Assembly (NCBI RefSeq): GCF_002174305.1
Contig: NZ_MIJB01000019.1
Coordinates: 1 to 64,000 of the forward strand
Direction of reading: 5' to 3'
Length of the DNA stretch: 64,000 nt
From: Aeromicrobium sp. PE09-221
GTDB lineage: Bacteria > Actinomycetota > Actinomycetes > Propionibacteriales > Nocardioidaceae
Below are positions 34,198-45,217 of the stretch, piece after piece. The position numbers and the translations under genes are program-made. The notes under the pieces are model-generated. The model searched no databases. It saw only the letters and a program-made list of their open reading frames with translations, and was not told the origin of the DNA. Numbering within the stretch: position 1 is the first letter of the stretch; each line of letters starts with the position of its first letter.

Positions 34198-34245
34198 GAG
34201 GATGTGCTTTCAGGGTCGCCATAGTAACCCCGAAAGCACATCCTC
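34198..34245. repeat. Long intergenic hairpin, locus-specific type
   Basis: Arms 34198-34216 and 34227-34245 pair at 18 of 19 positions (left arm GAGGATGTGCTTTCAGGGT) around a 10-base loop, starting 2 bases after the TetR stop. No T-tract follows. It sits between convergent genes, next to the separate katG terminator. Confidence 0.8.
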
Positions 34246-34274
34246 TGTCGCGACCGGCGGGGCGATGAAGCGAG

Positions 34275-34310
34275 AACGCCGCCGGGACGAGTTCTCGTCC
34301 CGGCGGCGTT
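34275..34310 (-). terminator. Terminator of katG
   Basis: Perfect 17-bp stem with arms 34275-34291 and 34294-34310, 14 bases past the katG stop, followed on the minus strand by CTCGCTTC. Confidence 0.75.
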
Positions 34311-34323
34311 CCGTGGGTGGTGC

Positions 34324-36597
<2,274 letters not shown>

Positions 36598-36709
36598 CTA
36601 TGACGACTGGATGGGTGGAAATAGGGGCTCTCGCGAGCGATCAGGGCAGGGACCCCGGAACGTGACCTCGGCGGCACGTGGGGCGGTGCTTACGCCGCCA
36701 GTCTATCAA

Positions 36710-36728
36710 GACTTGAATTGTTCAAATC
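36710..36728. promoter_or_regulatory. Operator-like palindrome upstream of katG
   Basis: GACTTGAATTGTTCAAATC pairs GACTTGAA with TTCAAATC with one mismatch and is strikingly AT-rich for this genome. It lies 128 bases upstream of katG and 70 bases upstream of the SurA-like gene. A Fur/PerR- or OxyR-type peroxide regulator is a reasonable guess. Confidence 0.45.
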
Positions 36729-36797
36729 AAGCTGGTCGGCGGATCAGGCGGCGAGTGCTAGCGTCGTCGCGGCAACCTCGACGACAAGGGAGAACGC

Positions 36798-37529
36798 GTG
36801 TCGAACCGAACCAGGCTGGTGGCCGTACTGCTGGCCGCCCTGCTCGTACTGGGTGTCCTGCTGGCGGCCGTGCTGCCCCGCGGGGGCGACGACAACGACG
36901 GATCCGGGGGCGAGACCTCGGCTCAGTCGGCCGACCTCGACGGCATCCCCGATGTCGTCGCCACGGTCAATGGCGAGGACATCACCCACGACGAGTTCGT
37001 GTCGATCTATGAGCCGCAGTTCGAGCAGATGGCCGGCCAGGCGGAGATGTCCGGGGAGCCCGTCGATCAGGACCAGCTCAAGCAGGAGACCCTCGACCTG
37101 CTCATCGACAACCGCCTCCTCGTGCAGGAGGCTGAGGAGCGCGGCCTGACCGCCACGGACGAGGAGATCGACGAGCTCCTGGCGACCTATGCCACCAATA
37201 GCGGCGTGGAGTCCCCCGAGGAGTATCTCGCCCAGTTGGAGGAGCAGCAGGACCTCTCCGCCGAACAGGTACGTGCGCAGATCGCCGACGGCGTGACCGT
37301 CCAGTCTCTCGTCGATGACGAGATCGGCGATGCGCCCGCATCGGAGGAGGAGCTCCGCGAGCTCTACGATCAGGCGGTCGCCTCCCAAGGCGAGGGTGCC
37401 GAGCTCCCGCCCTTCGAGGAGGTCCGTGAGCAGCTCGAGGAGCAGGTCCGCAGCCAGAAGCAGCAGGAGACCTACCAGGCCCTCGTCGATGCCGCGCGCG
37501 AGGGCGCCGATATCGAGAGCAACCTCTGA
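36798..37529 (+). CDS. SurA N-terminal-domain protein (PrsA/SurA-like chaperone)
   Basis: A 243-aa extracytoplasmic protein: N-terminal hydrophobic helix (about 6-27, LVAVLLAALLVLGVLLAAVL), acidic linker, then a SurA-like helical domain from VVATVNGEDITHDEFVSIYE to the C-terminus. No parvulin PPIase domain is present, so it would act as a holdase. There is no lipobox cysteine. GTG start with GGGAGAAC upstream; a TAGCGT at 36759 is a possible -10 with a leader of about 30 bases. Confidence 0.75.
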   Translation: MSNRTRLVAVLLAALLVLGVLLAAVLPRGGDDNDGSGGETSAQSADLDGIPDVVATVNGEDITHDEFVSIYEPQFEQMAGQAEMSGEPVDQDQLKQETLDLLIDNRLLVQEAEERGLTATDEEIDELLATYATNSGVESPEEYLAQLEEQQDLSAEQVRAQIADGVTVQSLVDDEIGDAPASEEELRELYDQAVASQGEGAELPPFEEVREQLEEQVRSQKQQETYQALVDAAREGADIESNL

Positions 37530-37542
37530 GCCTGATTTGGGC

Positions 37543-37581
37543 GAGCGCCCCGGATCCCCGCCTACGGGGTCCGGGGCGCTC
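37543..37581 (+). terminator. Terminator of SurA-like gene (may serve both strands)
   Basis: GAGCGCCCCGGATCCCCG pairs with CGGGGTCCGGGGCGCTC around CCTA, with one bulge. It sits between convergent genes. Confidence 0.7.
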
Positions 37582-37610
37582 TGCGTTGGCGACTAGCTCC
37601 TGAGACTGTC

Positions 37611-39635
37611 TCAGGCCGGCCGTAGGAACCAGCTCGCGACATCGGAACGGCACCGCTGAGCCGCCCAGGCGGACAGGCCGAGGCCGACGAGACCCCAGGC
37701 GATCAGCGCGAGGGGCGCGCCGAGCGAGGCCGTGCCGGTCTGCTCCGCCCACAATCCCTCCAGCAGCGGGGTGAGCGGCGAGACCGTGTACAGCAGCCGC
37801 ACACCGTCGCTCGCTGCCTCCGGCACCCGGACGCTCAAGGTGACGACGGCGGCGAGCAGGGCGATCGCCGCCGCACCGAGGCGGCCGACGGCGGCCGTGA
37901 GTCCCTGCCCGAGGGCGGTCAAGGCGAGGGTCCCGAGGACCGCCACGGCGGTGAAACGGACCGTGGAGGCGGCCCCGAGACCGTTCGAGAGGGCCAATGC
38001 GACGAGCGCCGCGGCCATCGCCACCACTGTGAGCGCGACGGTCGGCAGGAGACGGCTGCCGACGATTTGCCGCAGAGGAGAACCGGCGAGCAGATCCCCG
38101 CGTCCGAGGGGAGCGCGGAAGGACCACGCGAGAGCCGCCGCCGCGAGCGCGGCGATGACGACGGCCGATGGCACCGGGAGGGATGACGGAGCGATCCGAT
38201 GGCTCGTGGCGCTCTCCGCGGTCACCGGCCGCGCCGCGACCTTGCTGAGCTGTTCGCGCTCGTCATCGGAATAGATCGGGAGCTGCCGGACCCCCTCGTC
38301 GAGGCCGTCCGCGAGTTCACGGCCCCCTGCCGCCAGCTGCTCGCTGCCGTCGGCGAGTTCGCCGCTCCCGGAGCGTGCCTGGCCGGCACCTTCTCGCAGA
38401 TCGGCCGCTCCGTCGGCGGCGGCTCGGACGCCACCGGCGAGCTGGCCGGCGCCGCCGGCGAGCTCATCGGCTCCCGTTCGGGCGGATGCGGTGCCGTCCG
38501 CCAGCTGCCCGATGCCGGCCGTGAGCTGGGGAGCCTCGGCCGCGAGCCGGGCGGTGGCATCGCTCAGCTGCTGCAGTCCGGCGGCAAGCTGCCCGGTGCC
38601 GGCCGTGAGCTCGCCGACGCGTCCACGCGCTGCCTGGATCTCGGCGTTGACCTGTTCGGCCTCCGCGACGATGGAGTCGACCGTCGCGCAGACCTCGGCA
38701 GGAAGACCCGCGCCGACGCACTCGTTCGACCAGCCGACGATCAGATCCGTCAGGTGCTGCGCGATATCGAACAGCGGCGCGACGCTGTCGGCGATCTCCC
38801 GCACGCCGGCGTCCAGCTGTTCCGCGCCGGCCTTCAGCTCCTGCGCTCCCGCATCGAGCTGGGCCGTCTGCGCCGGCAGCTCGGCGGTGCGAGCGCGTAG
38901 CTCCTGGGCTCCGTCATCGAGCTCATCGAGGCCCCCGGCGAGCTGCGCCGACCCGGTCGCCGCCTGCGTTGCGCCATCGGCGAGTTGAGAGGTCCCATCG
39001 GCGAGCTCGCCCGCACCGCTCTCCAGCCGACCGATCCCGGCGGCGAGCTCAGCCGCGCCGTCGGCCAGGTCGCGTTGCCCGGCGGTGAGCGTCGTCGCCC
39101 CCTGCGCTGCCTCGGCGAGCGATCCCCGAAGGGTCCCGAGGGAGACGAGGATGTTATCGACGAAGGTCTCCGTGACCTGGGCATTGAGCGCGGCGAGGGC
39201 CGCATCGGTGACGGTCTGCGCGAGTTCGCCGGCGAGGGGGCTGACGGCATCGGAGGTCTGGATCCGCAGGTGCGCGTGCCGCACGTCGGCCGGGACTCCG
39301 GCGGGGGAGACGGCCGCGGCCGATGTGTCGGAGTCGATGATCAGGACGGCACCGTACGTACCGTCCTCCAGGCCGCTCTCGGCCTCCGTGCGGTTGGTGA
39401 TCGTCCAGTCGAAGGCATCATCATCGGTCAACTCGGCGGCGAGCAGCCGGCCGACTGCGACGGGCTGCTCCGTGCCGTCATCGGCGGTGACCGAGACGAT
39501 CTCGTCCTCGTTGACGACGGCGGCGCGCACACTGTCCGTGCCACCGGTGGCACCCGCACCGACGGCGGCCAGGGCGACCACGAGGGGCACGGCGAGGGCG
39601 ATGATCAGCGCGACTCGAGGGCGATGGGCGTTCAT
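37611..39635 (-). CDS. YhgE/Pip-family membrane protein
   Basis: A 674-aa membrane protein: one N-terminal helix (ALIIALAVPLVVALAAVGAG), a long extracytoplasmic region of heptad-like repeats (GxxELAxGxxQLAxG, about 175-435), and a C-terminal block of about six helices. This is the YhgE/Pip layout, linked to type VII-like export, phage adsorption and lipid export. Its ATG overlaps the MMPL stop (ATGA), so the two are translated together. Confidence 0.82.
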   Translation of the reverse strand: MNAHRPRVALIIALAVPLVVALAAVGAGATGGTDSVRAAVVNEDEIVSVTADDGTEQPVAVGRLLAAELTDDDAFDWTITNRTEAESGLEDGTYGAVLIIDSDTSAAAVSPAGVPADVRHAHLRIQTSDAVSPLAGELAQTVTDAALAALNAQVTETFVDNILVSLGTLRGSLAEAAQGATTLTAGQRDLADGAAELAAGIGRLESGAGELADGTSQLADGATQAATGSAQLAGGLDELDDGAQELRARTAELPAQTAQLDAGAQELKAGAEQLDAGVREIADSVAPLFDIAQHLTDLIVGWSNECVGAGLPAEVCATVDSIVAEAEQVNAEIQAARGRVGELTAGTGQLAAGLQQLSDATARLAAEAPQLTAGIGQLADGTASARTGADELAGGAGQLAGGVRAAADGAADLREGAGQARSGSGELADGSEQLAAGGRELADGLDEGVRQLPIYSDDEREQLSKVAARPVTAESATSHRIAPSSLPVPSAVVIAALAAAALAWSFRAPLGRGDLLAGSPLRQIVGSRLLPTVALTVVAMAAALVALALSNGLGAASTVRFTAVAVLGTLALTALGQGLTAAVGRLGAAAIALLAAVVTLSVRVPEAASDGVRLLYTVSPLTPLLEGLWAEQTGTASLGAPLALIAWGLVGLGLSAWAAQRCRSDVASWFLRPA

Positions 39636-42391
39636 ACGGTCATCAACTCCGGCATCGGGTCGAGGGAGAGTGTGGCGACCCCGGCTGCTGAGAGAGCACC
39701 AGGGGCGACGGTAGCGACGAGAATCCGGTCGGCGGACAAGAGGTCGTGGCAGGCGTCCACGACGCGCAGGGCCTGGTCCTCGCCGAGATCGGCGAGGTCG
39801 ATGACCATCAGGTGAGCCGACGACGCGGTGACCGCCAGGGCAGCGCGGACGGCGGGGCCGAGATCCGCGACCCGGTCGGTGAGATGCGGCACCGGGCCCA
39901 GGCCCCGGGCGGCGACCTCCGTCAACCGTGTCTCCGGGTCCGGGGCACCGAGTCCCCTCATCCAGGAACCGACGCTGCGACGACGACCGAGATCGGTCGC
40001 GGTGAGCAATGCGGACCGATGGCGAAGCCGGGCGGCGTCGAAGGGCAGCACGAGGTCGTCGATGCGCACGGTCCCGTCGGCTTGCGGTGCGCGTCCGGAC
40101 AGGGTCAGAGCGACGAAGGCGCGCTCCCTCGCTGAGCCCTCGACCACCACACAGGATTCCGCGGTTCGCCACTGGTCGATGACGCGACCCGACGGCAGGG
40201 TCAACGACTCGATCGCCACCCGGCTGCCGTCCCCCGGCCAGTCCGCGCGAGCGACTCGCTCGTGGAGGGCCTCGCCTTCCACGTCCAGGCGAGGAAGCGA
40301 GCGGTCGAGGGCGGACGGGATCCACCAGGCTCGCGAGCCGAGCAGCTTCATGACGGCGGGCACCAGGATCATCCGGACGATGAAGGCGTCGACGAACACC
40401 CCGACCGCGAGGGCGAAGGCGATGGGCTTGACCATGGCGTCGCTCTCGGGGACGAAGGCGATGAACACGGCCAGCATCACGATCGCCGCCGCTGTCACGA
40501 CCCGGCCGCTCGTCGCGAAGCCCGCCTCGATGGCACGATCCGCATCACCGTCTCGCGCGAACTCCTCCTTCATGCGCGAGACCAGGAAGAGCTCGTAGTC
40601 CATGGCCAGGCCGAAGAGTACGCCCATCAGCAGGATCGGCAGGAAGCTGATCACCGGGCCGAGGTGATCGACGCCGAGCAGATCGGCGGCCCATCCCCGG
40701 TCGAAGACCAGCACCACGGCTCCGAAGGACACCCCGACGCTGAGCAGATAGCCGAGGGCCGCCTTGACGGGCACCACGACGGAGCGGAACACGGTCGTCA
40801 GGAGCAGGAGGGTGAGCACCACGACGAAGGCGCCGAAGGGCAGCAGTGTGCTCGACAGCTGCTCGGAGACGTCGATCTCCATCGCGGTCTGCCCGGTCAC
40901 GGCCGTGGCCACGCCGTAGTCGCGCTCGAATCGCGGACCCGCTTCGCGGAGCCGTTCGACGAGGTCGGCGGTCGCCGGATCGTCGGCGGCGGTGGACGGG
41001 AAGAACTGGACGACACCGGTGTCGGCGGTGGGATTGGGCGTGGACAGGGCCACGGTCTCGACACCGTCGAGAGACGCGACCTCCTCGCCCAACTGGTCCA
41101 TCAGCCCGACCGGGTCGAGGGAGTCGATGATGTCCGCGGTCAGCAGGATGGGGCTGTTGAAGCCGGGGCCGAAGTGCTCGTCCACGAGATCGTAGGCGGC
41201 CCGTTCGGTGGAACCCTCCTCCGCCGTGCCGTTCCCGGGAAGGGCGAGTGCGAGATCGCGGCCCGGCAGCGCCAGCGCACCGAGGGCGAGCACAACGACC
41301 ACCAGGGTCACCCAGGGCGCGGCCGTGACCGTGCGGACCCAGCGCCGGGCGATCGGCGCATCCCCGCGAGTATCGCGGCGCGGGCGGAGCCGGTCCCCGG
41401 CCAGTCCCATGAGCGCGGGGAGCAGCGTGATCGCGACGACGACCGCGATCGCGACCGAGGCCGAGGCGGTGACGCCCATCCAGGTCAGGAACGGGATGCG
41501 AGCGATCGCGAGTCCAGCGAGGGCGATGAGCGTCGTGATGCCGGCGAAGACCACGGCGGAGCCGCCGGTCGCCACCGCGCGGCCGCTCGCCTCGGCGGGA
41601 TCCGCGCCGCGACCGAGCTCCTCGCGCTGACGGGAGACGATGAAGAGGGCGTAGTCGATCCCGACCGCGAGGCCGATCATCAGGGCGAGCAGTGGCGTCG
41701 GAGAGGCCAGATGGGTCACGGCCGTCAGCGCCCAGATGAGGCTCATCGTCACGCCGACGCCGATCAGTGCGGTGAGGACCGGCATGACGGCGGCTCGGCC
41801 GGAGCCGAGTGCGATCCAGAGCACGATGAAGGCCACGACGACACCGGTGGCCTCCATCCAGGTGATCGTCGGCCCGGTGTTCATGAAGGCGCCGCCGCCG
41901 AGCTCGACCTCCGCGCCGGCGGCTTCGAGCGGTTCGGTGGCCTCGCGGAGATCGGTCTTGACCTGGTCGGTGATATCGGAGGGACCACCGGAGAACTGCA
42001 CCTGGATGATCGCGGCATCGCCGGCGGTGTTGATCGTGCCGTCCACCACATCGTCGAAAGGGGAGAGCGCGTCGTCGACCAGAGGCATCTCGTCCAGACG
42101 CTCGAGGGTCGCCTCGGCGGCCTCGCGGAGGGCCGGATCGTCGACCCGGCCGCCCTCCGGTGCGATGTAGACGATCTGTGCCGAGATGCCGGCGATCTGG
42201 GGGAAGGTCCGGGTGAGCGTGTCGAGGGCTTCCTGTCCCTCGGTGCCCGGCAGCGTGAAGTCATCGTGGGTGCCCTCGCCGACTGCGGCGGCGAGGCCCC
42301 CGGCAGCTGCGAGCACCACGACCCAGCCGGCGATGACGCGCCCGGCGTGGCGGTGGCACCAGCGGCCGAGAGAGTAGAGGGCAGCGGACAT
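39632..42391 (-). CDS. MMPL/RND-family exporter fused to a degenerate ABC-ATPase-like domain
   Basis: A 919-aa protein. Residues 1 to about 705 form a complete MMPL transporter: two sets of helices, GIDYALFIVSRQREE and AMDYELFLVSRMKEE as the paired signature loops. The last 210 or so residues look like an ABC nucleotide-binding domain: strand, EGSARERAFVALTLSGR where Walker A should be, GTVRIDDLVLP, a signature-like DLGPAVRAALAVTA and Walker-B-like LMVIDLADLG. The Walker A Gly-Lys-Ser and catalytic Glu are missing, so it should not hydrolyse ATP. The ATG at 42391 follows a leaderless promoter inside a TetR-type operator. Confidence 0.82.
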   Translation of the reverse strand: MSAALYSLGRWCHRHAGRVIAGWVVVLAAAGGLAAAVGEGTHDDFTLPGTEGQEALDTLTRTFPQIAGISAQIVYIAPEGGRVDDPALREAAEATLERLDEMPLVDDALSPFDDVVDGTINTAGDAAIIQVQFSGGPSDITDQVKTDLREATEPLEAAGAEVELGGGAFMNTGPTITWMEATGVVVAFIVLWIALGSGRAAVMPVLTALIGVGVTMSLIWALTAVTHLASPTPLLALMIGLAVGIDYALFIVSRQREELGRGADPAEASGRAVATGGSAVVFAGITTLIALAGLAIARIPFLTWMGVTASASVAIAVVVAITLLPALMGLAGDRLRPRRDTRGDAPIARRWVRTVTAAPWVTLVVVVLALGALALPGRDLALALPGNGTAEEGSTERAAYDLVDEHFGPGFNSPILLTADIIDSLDPVGLMDQLGEEVASLDGVETVALSTPNPTADTGVVQFFPSTAADDPATADLVERLREAGPRFERDYGVATAVTGQTAMEIDVSEQLSSTLLPFGAFVVVLTLLLLTTVFRSVVVPVKAALGYLLSVGVSFGAVVLVFDRGWAADLLGVDHLGPVISFLPILLMGVLFGLAMDYELFLVSRMKEEFARDGDADRAIEAGFATSGRVVTAAAIVMLAVFIAFVPESDAMVKPIAFALAVGVFVDAFIVRMILVPAVMKLLGSRAWWIPSALDRSLPRLDVEGEALHERVARADWPGDGSRVAIESLTLPSGRVIDQWRTAESCVVVEGSARERAFVALTLSGRAPQADGTVRIDDLVLPFDAARLRHRSALLTATDLGRRRSVGSWMRGLGAPDPETRLTEVAARGLGPVPHLTDRVADLGPAVRAALAVTASSAHLMVIDLADLGEDQALRVVDACHDLLSADRILVATVAPGALSAAGVATLSLDPMPELMTV

Positions 42392-42397
42392 GCCTCG

Positions 42398-42416
42398 ACG
42401 ATACATATCTGTATCG
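42398..42416 (-). promoter_or_regulatory. TetR-type operator overlapping the MMPL promoter
   Basis: CGATACATATCTGTATCG (42399-42416) is a perfect 7-4-7 palindrome. It covers the -10 box TATCGT (42398-42403, minus strand), which ends 6 bases before the MMPL ATG. A further half-site TGTATCGG follows at about 42426. The TetR gene at 42579 diverges from here and is the obvious binder. Confidence 0.65.
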
Positions 42417-42578
42417 AATGCGTCCATGTATCGGAACGGCCCTCCATGTGTCCTTGCGCACAGTCGGTGGTTCACCGGCAGAGGGCTCGCCGGGGGCAGG
42501 CGGTGGCCTGCCGGGCGGCTACGCTCGTCTTGCCGCGGAGACGCACCGTGCCCGGGGCAGTGGGAAGGGGAGCACCTC

Positions 42579-43199
42579 ATGGCGGTTCACGACGGCACCC
42601 GACGTCGGGCCACGACCCGTGCGCGTCTGTTGGACGCCGCCCGGGAGGTCCTGGCGGAGACGGGAATCCAGGGTGCGACCGTCGAGCAGATCTGCGAGCG
42701 CGCCGGGTTCACCCGCGGTGCCTTCTACTCCAACTACGACTCCAAGGACGAGCTGGTCGTCGACCTGTTCAACCGTGAGAAGGAGCGGATGGTGCAGGCC
42801 CTGCGCGGAGCGGTCGACGATGAGCTGCGGCACGGTGATCTCGGTTCCATCGCCCAGGTGCTGGAGCGCTTCACCGCGGTCGAGCCGATCGACCGCACGT
42901 GGTTCCTCGTGCATCACGAGTTCGTCATCCACGCCGTGCGGCACCGGCGGATCGCGGACGCCTATGTGGAGCTGTGGGAGCAGACCCACGAGGAGTTCGC
43001 CGAGATCATCGCGATGGCATGCGAGGGTCTCGGACGCCGTCTGACCATCGATCTGCGGGCAGCCACCCGCCTGGTGCTCGGTCTGTTCGACACCTCGTTG
43101 CGCGATACCTTCGTCCGCGATGACGCGCCCGTGGCGGATCTGAGCATCCTTCAGGAGCAGATCCCCGCACTCGTCCAGTCGCTCAGCGAACCCCTCTGA
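42579..43199 (+). CDS. TetR-family transcriptional regulator (probable repressor of MMPL-YhgE)
   Basis: A 206-aa TetR protein with a canonical HTH: RARLLDAAREVLAETGIQGA then VEQICERAGFTRGAFYSNYD (about 14-55). AAGGGGAG lies 7 bases upstream of the ATG at 42579. It diverges from the exporter pair and the palindrome at 42399-42416 overlaps the exporter promoter, so it probably represses the exporter until a ligand binds. Confidence 0.87.
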   Translation: MAVHDGTRRRATTRARLLDAAREVLAETGIQGATVEQICERAGFTRGAFYSNYDSKDELVVDLFNREKERMVQALRGAVDDELRHGDLGSIAQVLERFTAVEPIDRTWFLVHHEFVIHAVRHRRIADAYVELWEQTHEEFAEIIAMACEGLGRRLTIDLRAATRLVLGLFDTSLRDTFVRDDAPVADLSILQEQIPALVQSLSEPL

Positions 43200-43215
43200 G
43201 CCTCCGGCTCCCAGA

Positions 43216-43269
43216 TGTGGCTGGTTGTGGCCGTCGGGAAGCGGGTGAGACGGGCCATAACCGGCCACA
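43216..43269. repeat. Long intergenic hairpin, locus-specific type
   Basis: TGTGGCTGGTTGTGGCCGTC (43216-43235) pairs with 43249-43269 with two mismatches and one extra base, around a 13-base loop. CCGGCT also pairs on the outer flanks. It lies between two same-strand genes, ahead of the Nif3 promoter. Confidence 0.7.
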
Positions 43270-43326
43270 AGCCGGATGGAGTCGGGTGGGGACCAGATGG
43301 CGAGATGGGGCCACCCGGACGTCGCC

Positions 43327-43332
43327 TAGAGT
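43327..43332 (+). promoter_or_regulatory. -10 box, leaderless promoter of nif3 operon
   Basis: TAGAGT, 6 bases before the GTG at 43339. Confidence 0.5.
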
Positions 43333-43338
43333 GGCCGC

Positions 43339-44463
43339 GTGCCTACTCTGCGAGAAGTCGTCGCCGTCCTCGACCAGCTCTATGATCCGTCGTGGGCGGA
43401 CGACTGGGACGCCGTCGGCACCGTCGCCGGCGACCCGGAGGCGGAGATCAGCACCATCCTGTTCGCCGTCGATCCGGTCCAGGCGGTCGCCGACGAGGCC
43501 GTGCTCGTGGGAGCCGATCTCATCGTCACGCATCACCCGCTCTACCTGAAGGGCACCACGTCCGTCGCCGCGACCGACCCCAAGGGGCGCGTGATTCACA
43601 CGCTGCTCAGCAACGGCATCGCGCTGCACACATGCCACACCAATGCCGACTCACCGCCCCTCGGCGTGTCCGAGGCGATGGCCGAGGCGATCGGTCTGGG
43701 CGACATCCGTCCCCTCGAGGACGATCTCGACCCAGGGCCGGACAAGTGGGTGGTCTTCGTCCCGGTCGACGTCGCCGACGAGGTCGCCGCCGCGATGCAC
43801 GATGCCGGAGCCGGGCGCATCGGCGACTACGACCGTGCTCAGTTCCAGTCGCGGGGCATGGGATCCTTCCGCCCTCTCGACGGCGCGACGCCGGCGATCG
43901 GCGAGGTCGGCGCGGTCGAGTACGTCGATGAGGTCCGTATCGAGATGGTGGCTCCGCGACGGCTCCGCGAGCAGGTGCGCCGAGCGATGACGGAGGCCCA
44001 CCCCTATGAGGAGGTCGCCTACGACCTCATCGAGACGGCAGCGTCGCCCAGCGACCGGGGGAGCGGGCGCATCGGCGTCATCGCCGAGCCGGTGACCTTG
44101 TGGACCTTCGCCGAGCAGGTCAAGGCTGCGCTCCCGCGTCACTCGGGAGCCACCCGCATCGCCGGCGAACTGGACCGGGAGGTGCGCACGGTCGCCCTTT
44201 GCGGAGGATCGGGCGATTTTCTGTTGGCGCGGGCCGATGCCGTGGGAGCCGATGTATACGTCACCTCGGACCTGCGTCATCACCCCGTGAGCGAGCATTC
44301 CGAGCGCCCGGGGGCATGCGCGGTGATCGATGTGCCGCACTGGGCGGCCGAATGGACCTGGCTGCCGGTGGCCGCGCGCGAGGTTCGAGCCCGTTTGGGC
44401 GGTACGGTGGAGACCCACGTCTCGACCATCGTGACTGATCCGTGGTCCGCCACGCTGAGCTGA
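43339..44463 (+). CDS. Nif3-like dinuclear metal-centre protein
   Basis: A 374-aa Nif3/YbgI protein (also annotated GTP cyclohydrolase I type 2 homologue). Metal ligands are seen in VTHHPLYLKG (about 63-72) and HTCHTNAD (about 96-103), with C-terminal ligands in SDLRHHPVSEH. A PII-like insert of about 110 residues sits between them, as in other actinobacterial members. Function unknown. First gene of an operon with the zinc-ribbon and phosphatase genes, matching Rv2230c-Rv2229c-Rv2228c. Confidence 0.88.
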   Translation: MPTLREVVAVLDQLYDPSWADDWDAVGTVAGDPEAEISTILFAVDPVQAVADEAVLVGADLIVTHHPLYLKGTTSVAATDPKGRVIHTLLSNGIALHTCHTNADSPPLGVSEAMAEAIGLGDIRPLEDDLDPGPDKWVVFVPVDVADEVAAAMHDAGAGRIGDYDRAQFQSRGMGSFRPLDGATPAIGEVGAVEYVDEVRIEMVAPRRLREQVRRAMTEAHPYEEVAYDLIETAASPSDRGSGRIGVIAEPVTLWTFAEQVKAALPRHSGATRIAGELDREVRTVALCGGSGDFLLARADAVGADVYVTSDLRHHPVSEHSERPGACAVIDVPHWAAEWTWLPVAAREVRARLGGTVETHVSTIVTDPWSATLS

Positions 44464-44473
44464 GGAGCACCCG

Positions 44474-45217
44474 CTGAAAGCTGAACCGTCCGCCCAGCAG
44501 ACCTTGCTCGATCTGCAGGCCAAGGACTCTGTCATCGCCCAGTTGAACCATCGCCGGGTCGCGCTGCCCGAGAACGCCCGCATCGGCGAGCTCGAAGCGG
44601 AGATCGCGACCCTCGACGGCCGCCGGATCGAGGCCTCCACGCGGGTATCCGATCTCGAACGCGAGCAGAAGCAGGCCGACCAAGACGTGGAGCTCGTCAA
44701 GACCCGCCGGGCCCGCAATGAGGAGCGGCTGAACTCCGGTGCCGTGACCAATCCCAAGGACCTCGAGAGCCTGCAGCATGAGATCGTCGCGCTCGACCGG
44801 CGGATCGGCACCCTCGAGGACGCCGAGCTCGAGGTCATGGAGTCGCTCGAGGAGGCCCAGGGTCAGTTCGACGAGGTCGTCGCCGCACTCGATGAGCTGC
44901 GAGCGCAGCATGACGAGGTCGCCGCGCGACGCGACGCGGCGCTCGCGGAGATCGACGCCGAGCTGTCGGATGCTGAGGCGGGGCGAGGCGCCCTCGCCGC
45001 CCGGGTACCCGATGACTTGCTCGCGTTGTACGAGAAGCTGCGGGCCAACCAGGGCGGGGTCGGCGCCGCGTTGCTGCGCGCCAAGCGCTGCGAGGGATGC
45101 CGTCTGGAGCTCAACGGCGCCGACCTGCGTGAGCTGTCGCAGGCCCCGGACGATGAAGTGCTGCGCTGCCCCGAGTGCAGCCGCATCCTGGTGCGCACCT
45201 CCGAGTCGGGGTTGTGA
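44474..45217 (+). CDS. Coiled-coil protein with C4 zinc ribbon, CTG start
   Basis: A 247-aa protein: a long coiled coil (about 12-180) and a C-terminal zinc ribbon CEGCRLEL...CPECSRIL (about 205-240), the Rv2229c/CdsZ type. The only start that gives the family N-terminus (MKAEPSAQQTLLDLQ) is the CTG at 44474, which has GGAG 6 bases upstream. An in-frame stop at 44456 excludes anything further upstream, and the next option is a TTG at 44504 without a ribosome site. A CTG start is therefore likely. Confidence 0.85.
   Translation: MKAEPSAQQTLLDLQAKDSVIAQLNHRRVALPENARIGELEAEIATLDGRRIEASTRVSDLEREQKQADQDVELVKTRRARNEERLNSGAVTNPKDLESLQHEIVALDRRIGTLEDAELEVMESLEEAQGQFDEVVAALDELRAQHDEVAARRDAALAEIDAELSDAEAGRGALAARVPDDLLALYEKLRANQGGVGAALLRAKRCEGCRLELNGADLRELSQAPDDEVLRCPECSRILVRTSESGL

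Noticed and set aside
40262..42778. Very long plus-strand open frame (over 800 codons) opposite the MMPL gene
   Set aside because: It is the GC-rich antisense shadow of the transporter; its product is Gly/Arg/Asp-rich with no domain, while the minus strand encodes a complete MMPL protein.
45175..45213. Longer N-terminus for the histidine phosphatase
   Set aside because: It would overlap the zinc-ribbon coding region, and the GTGA overlap at 45214 is the usual coupling here.
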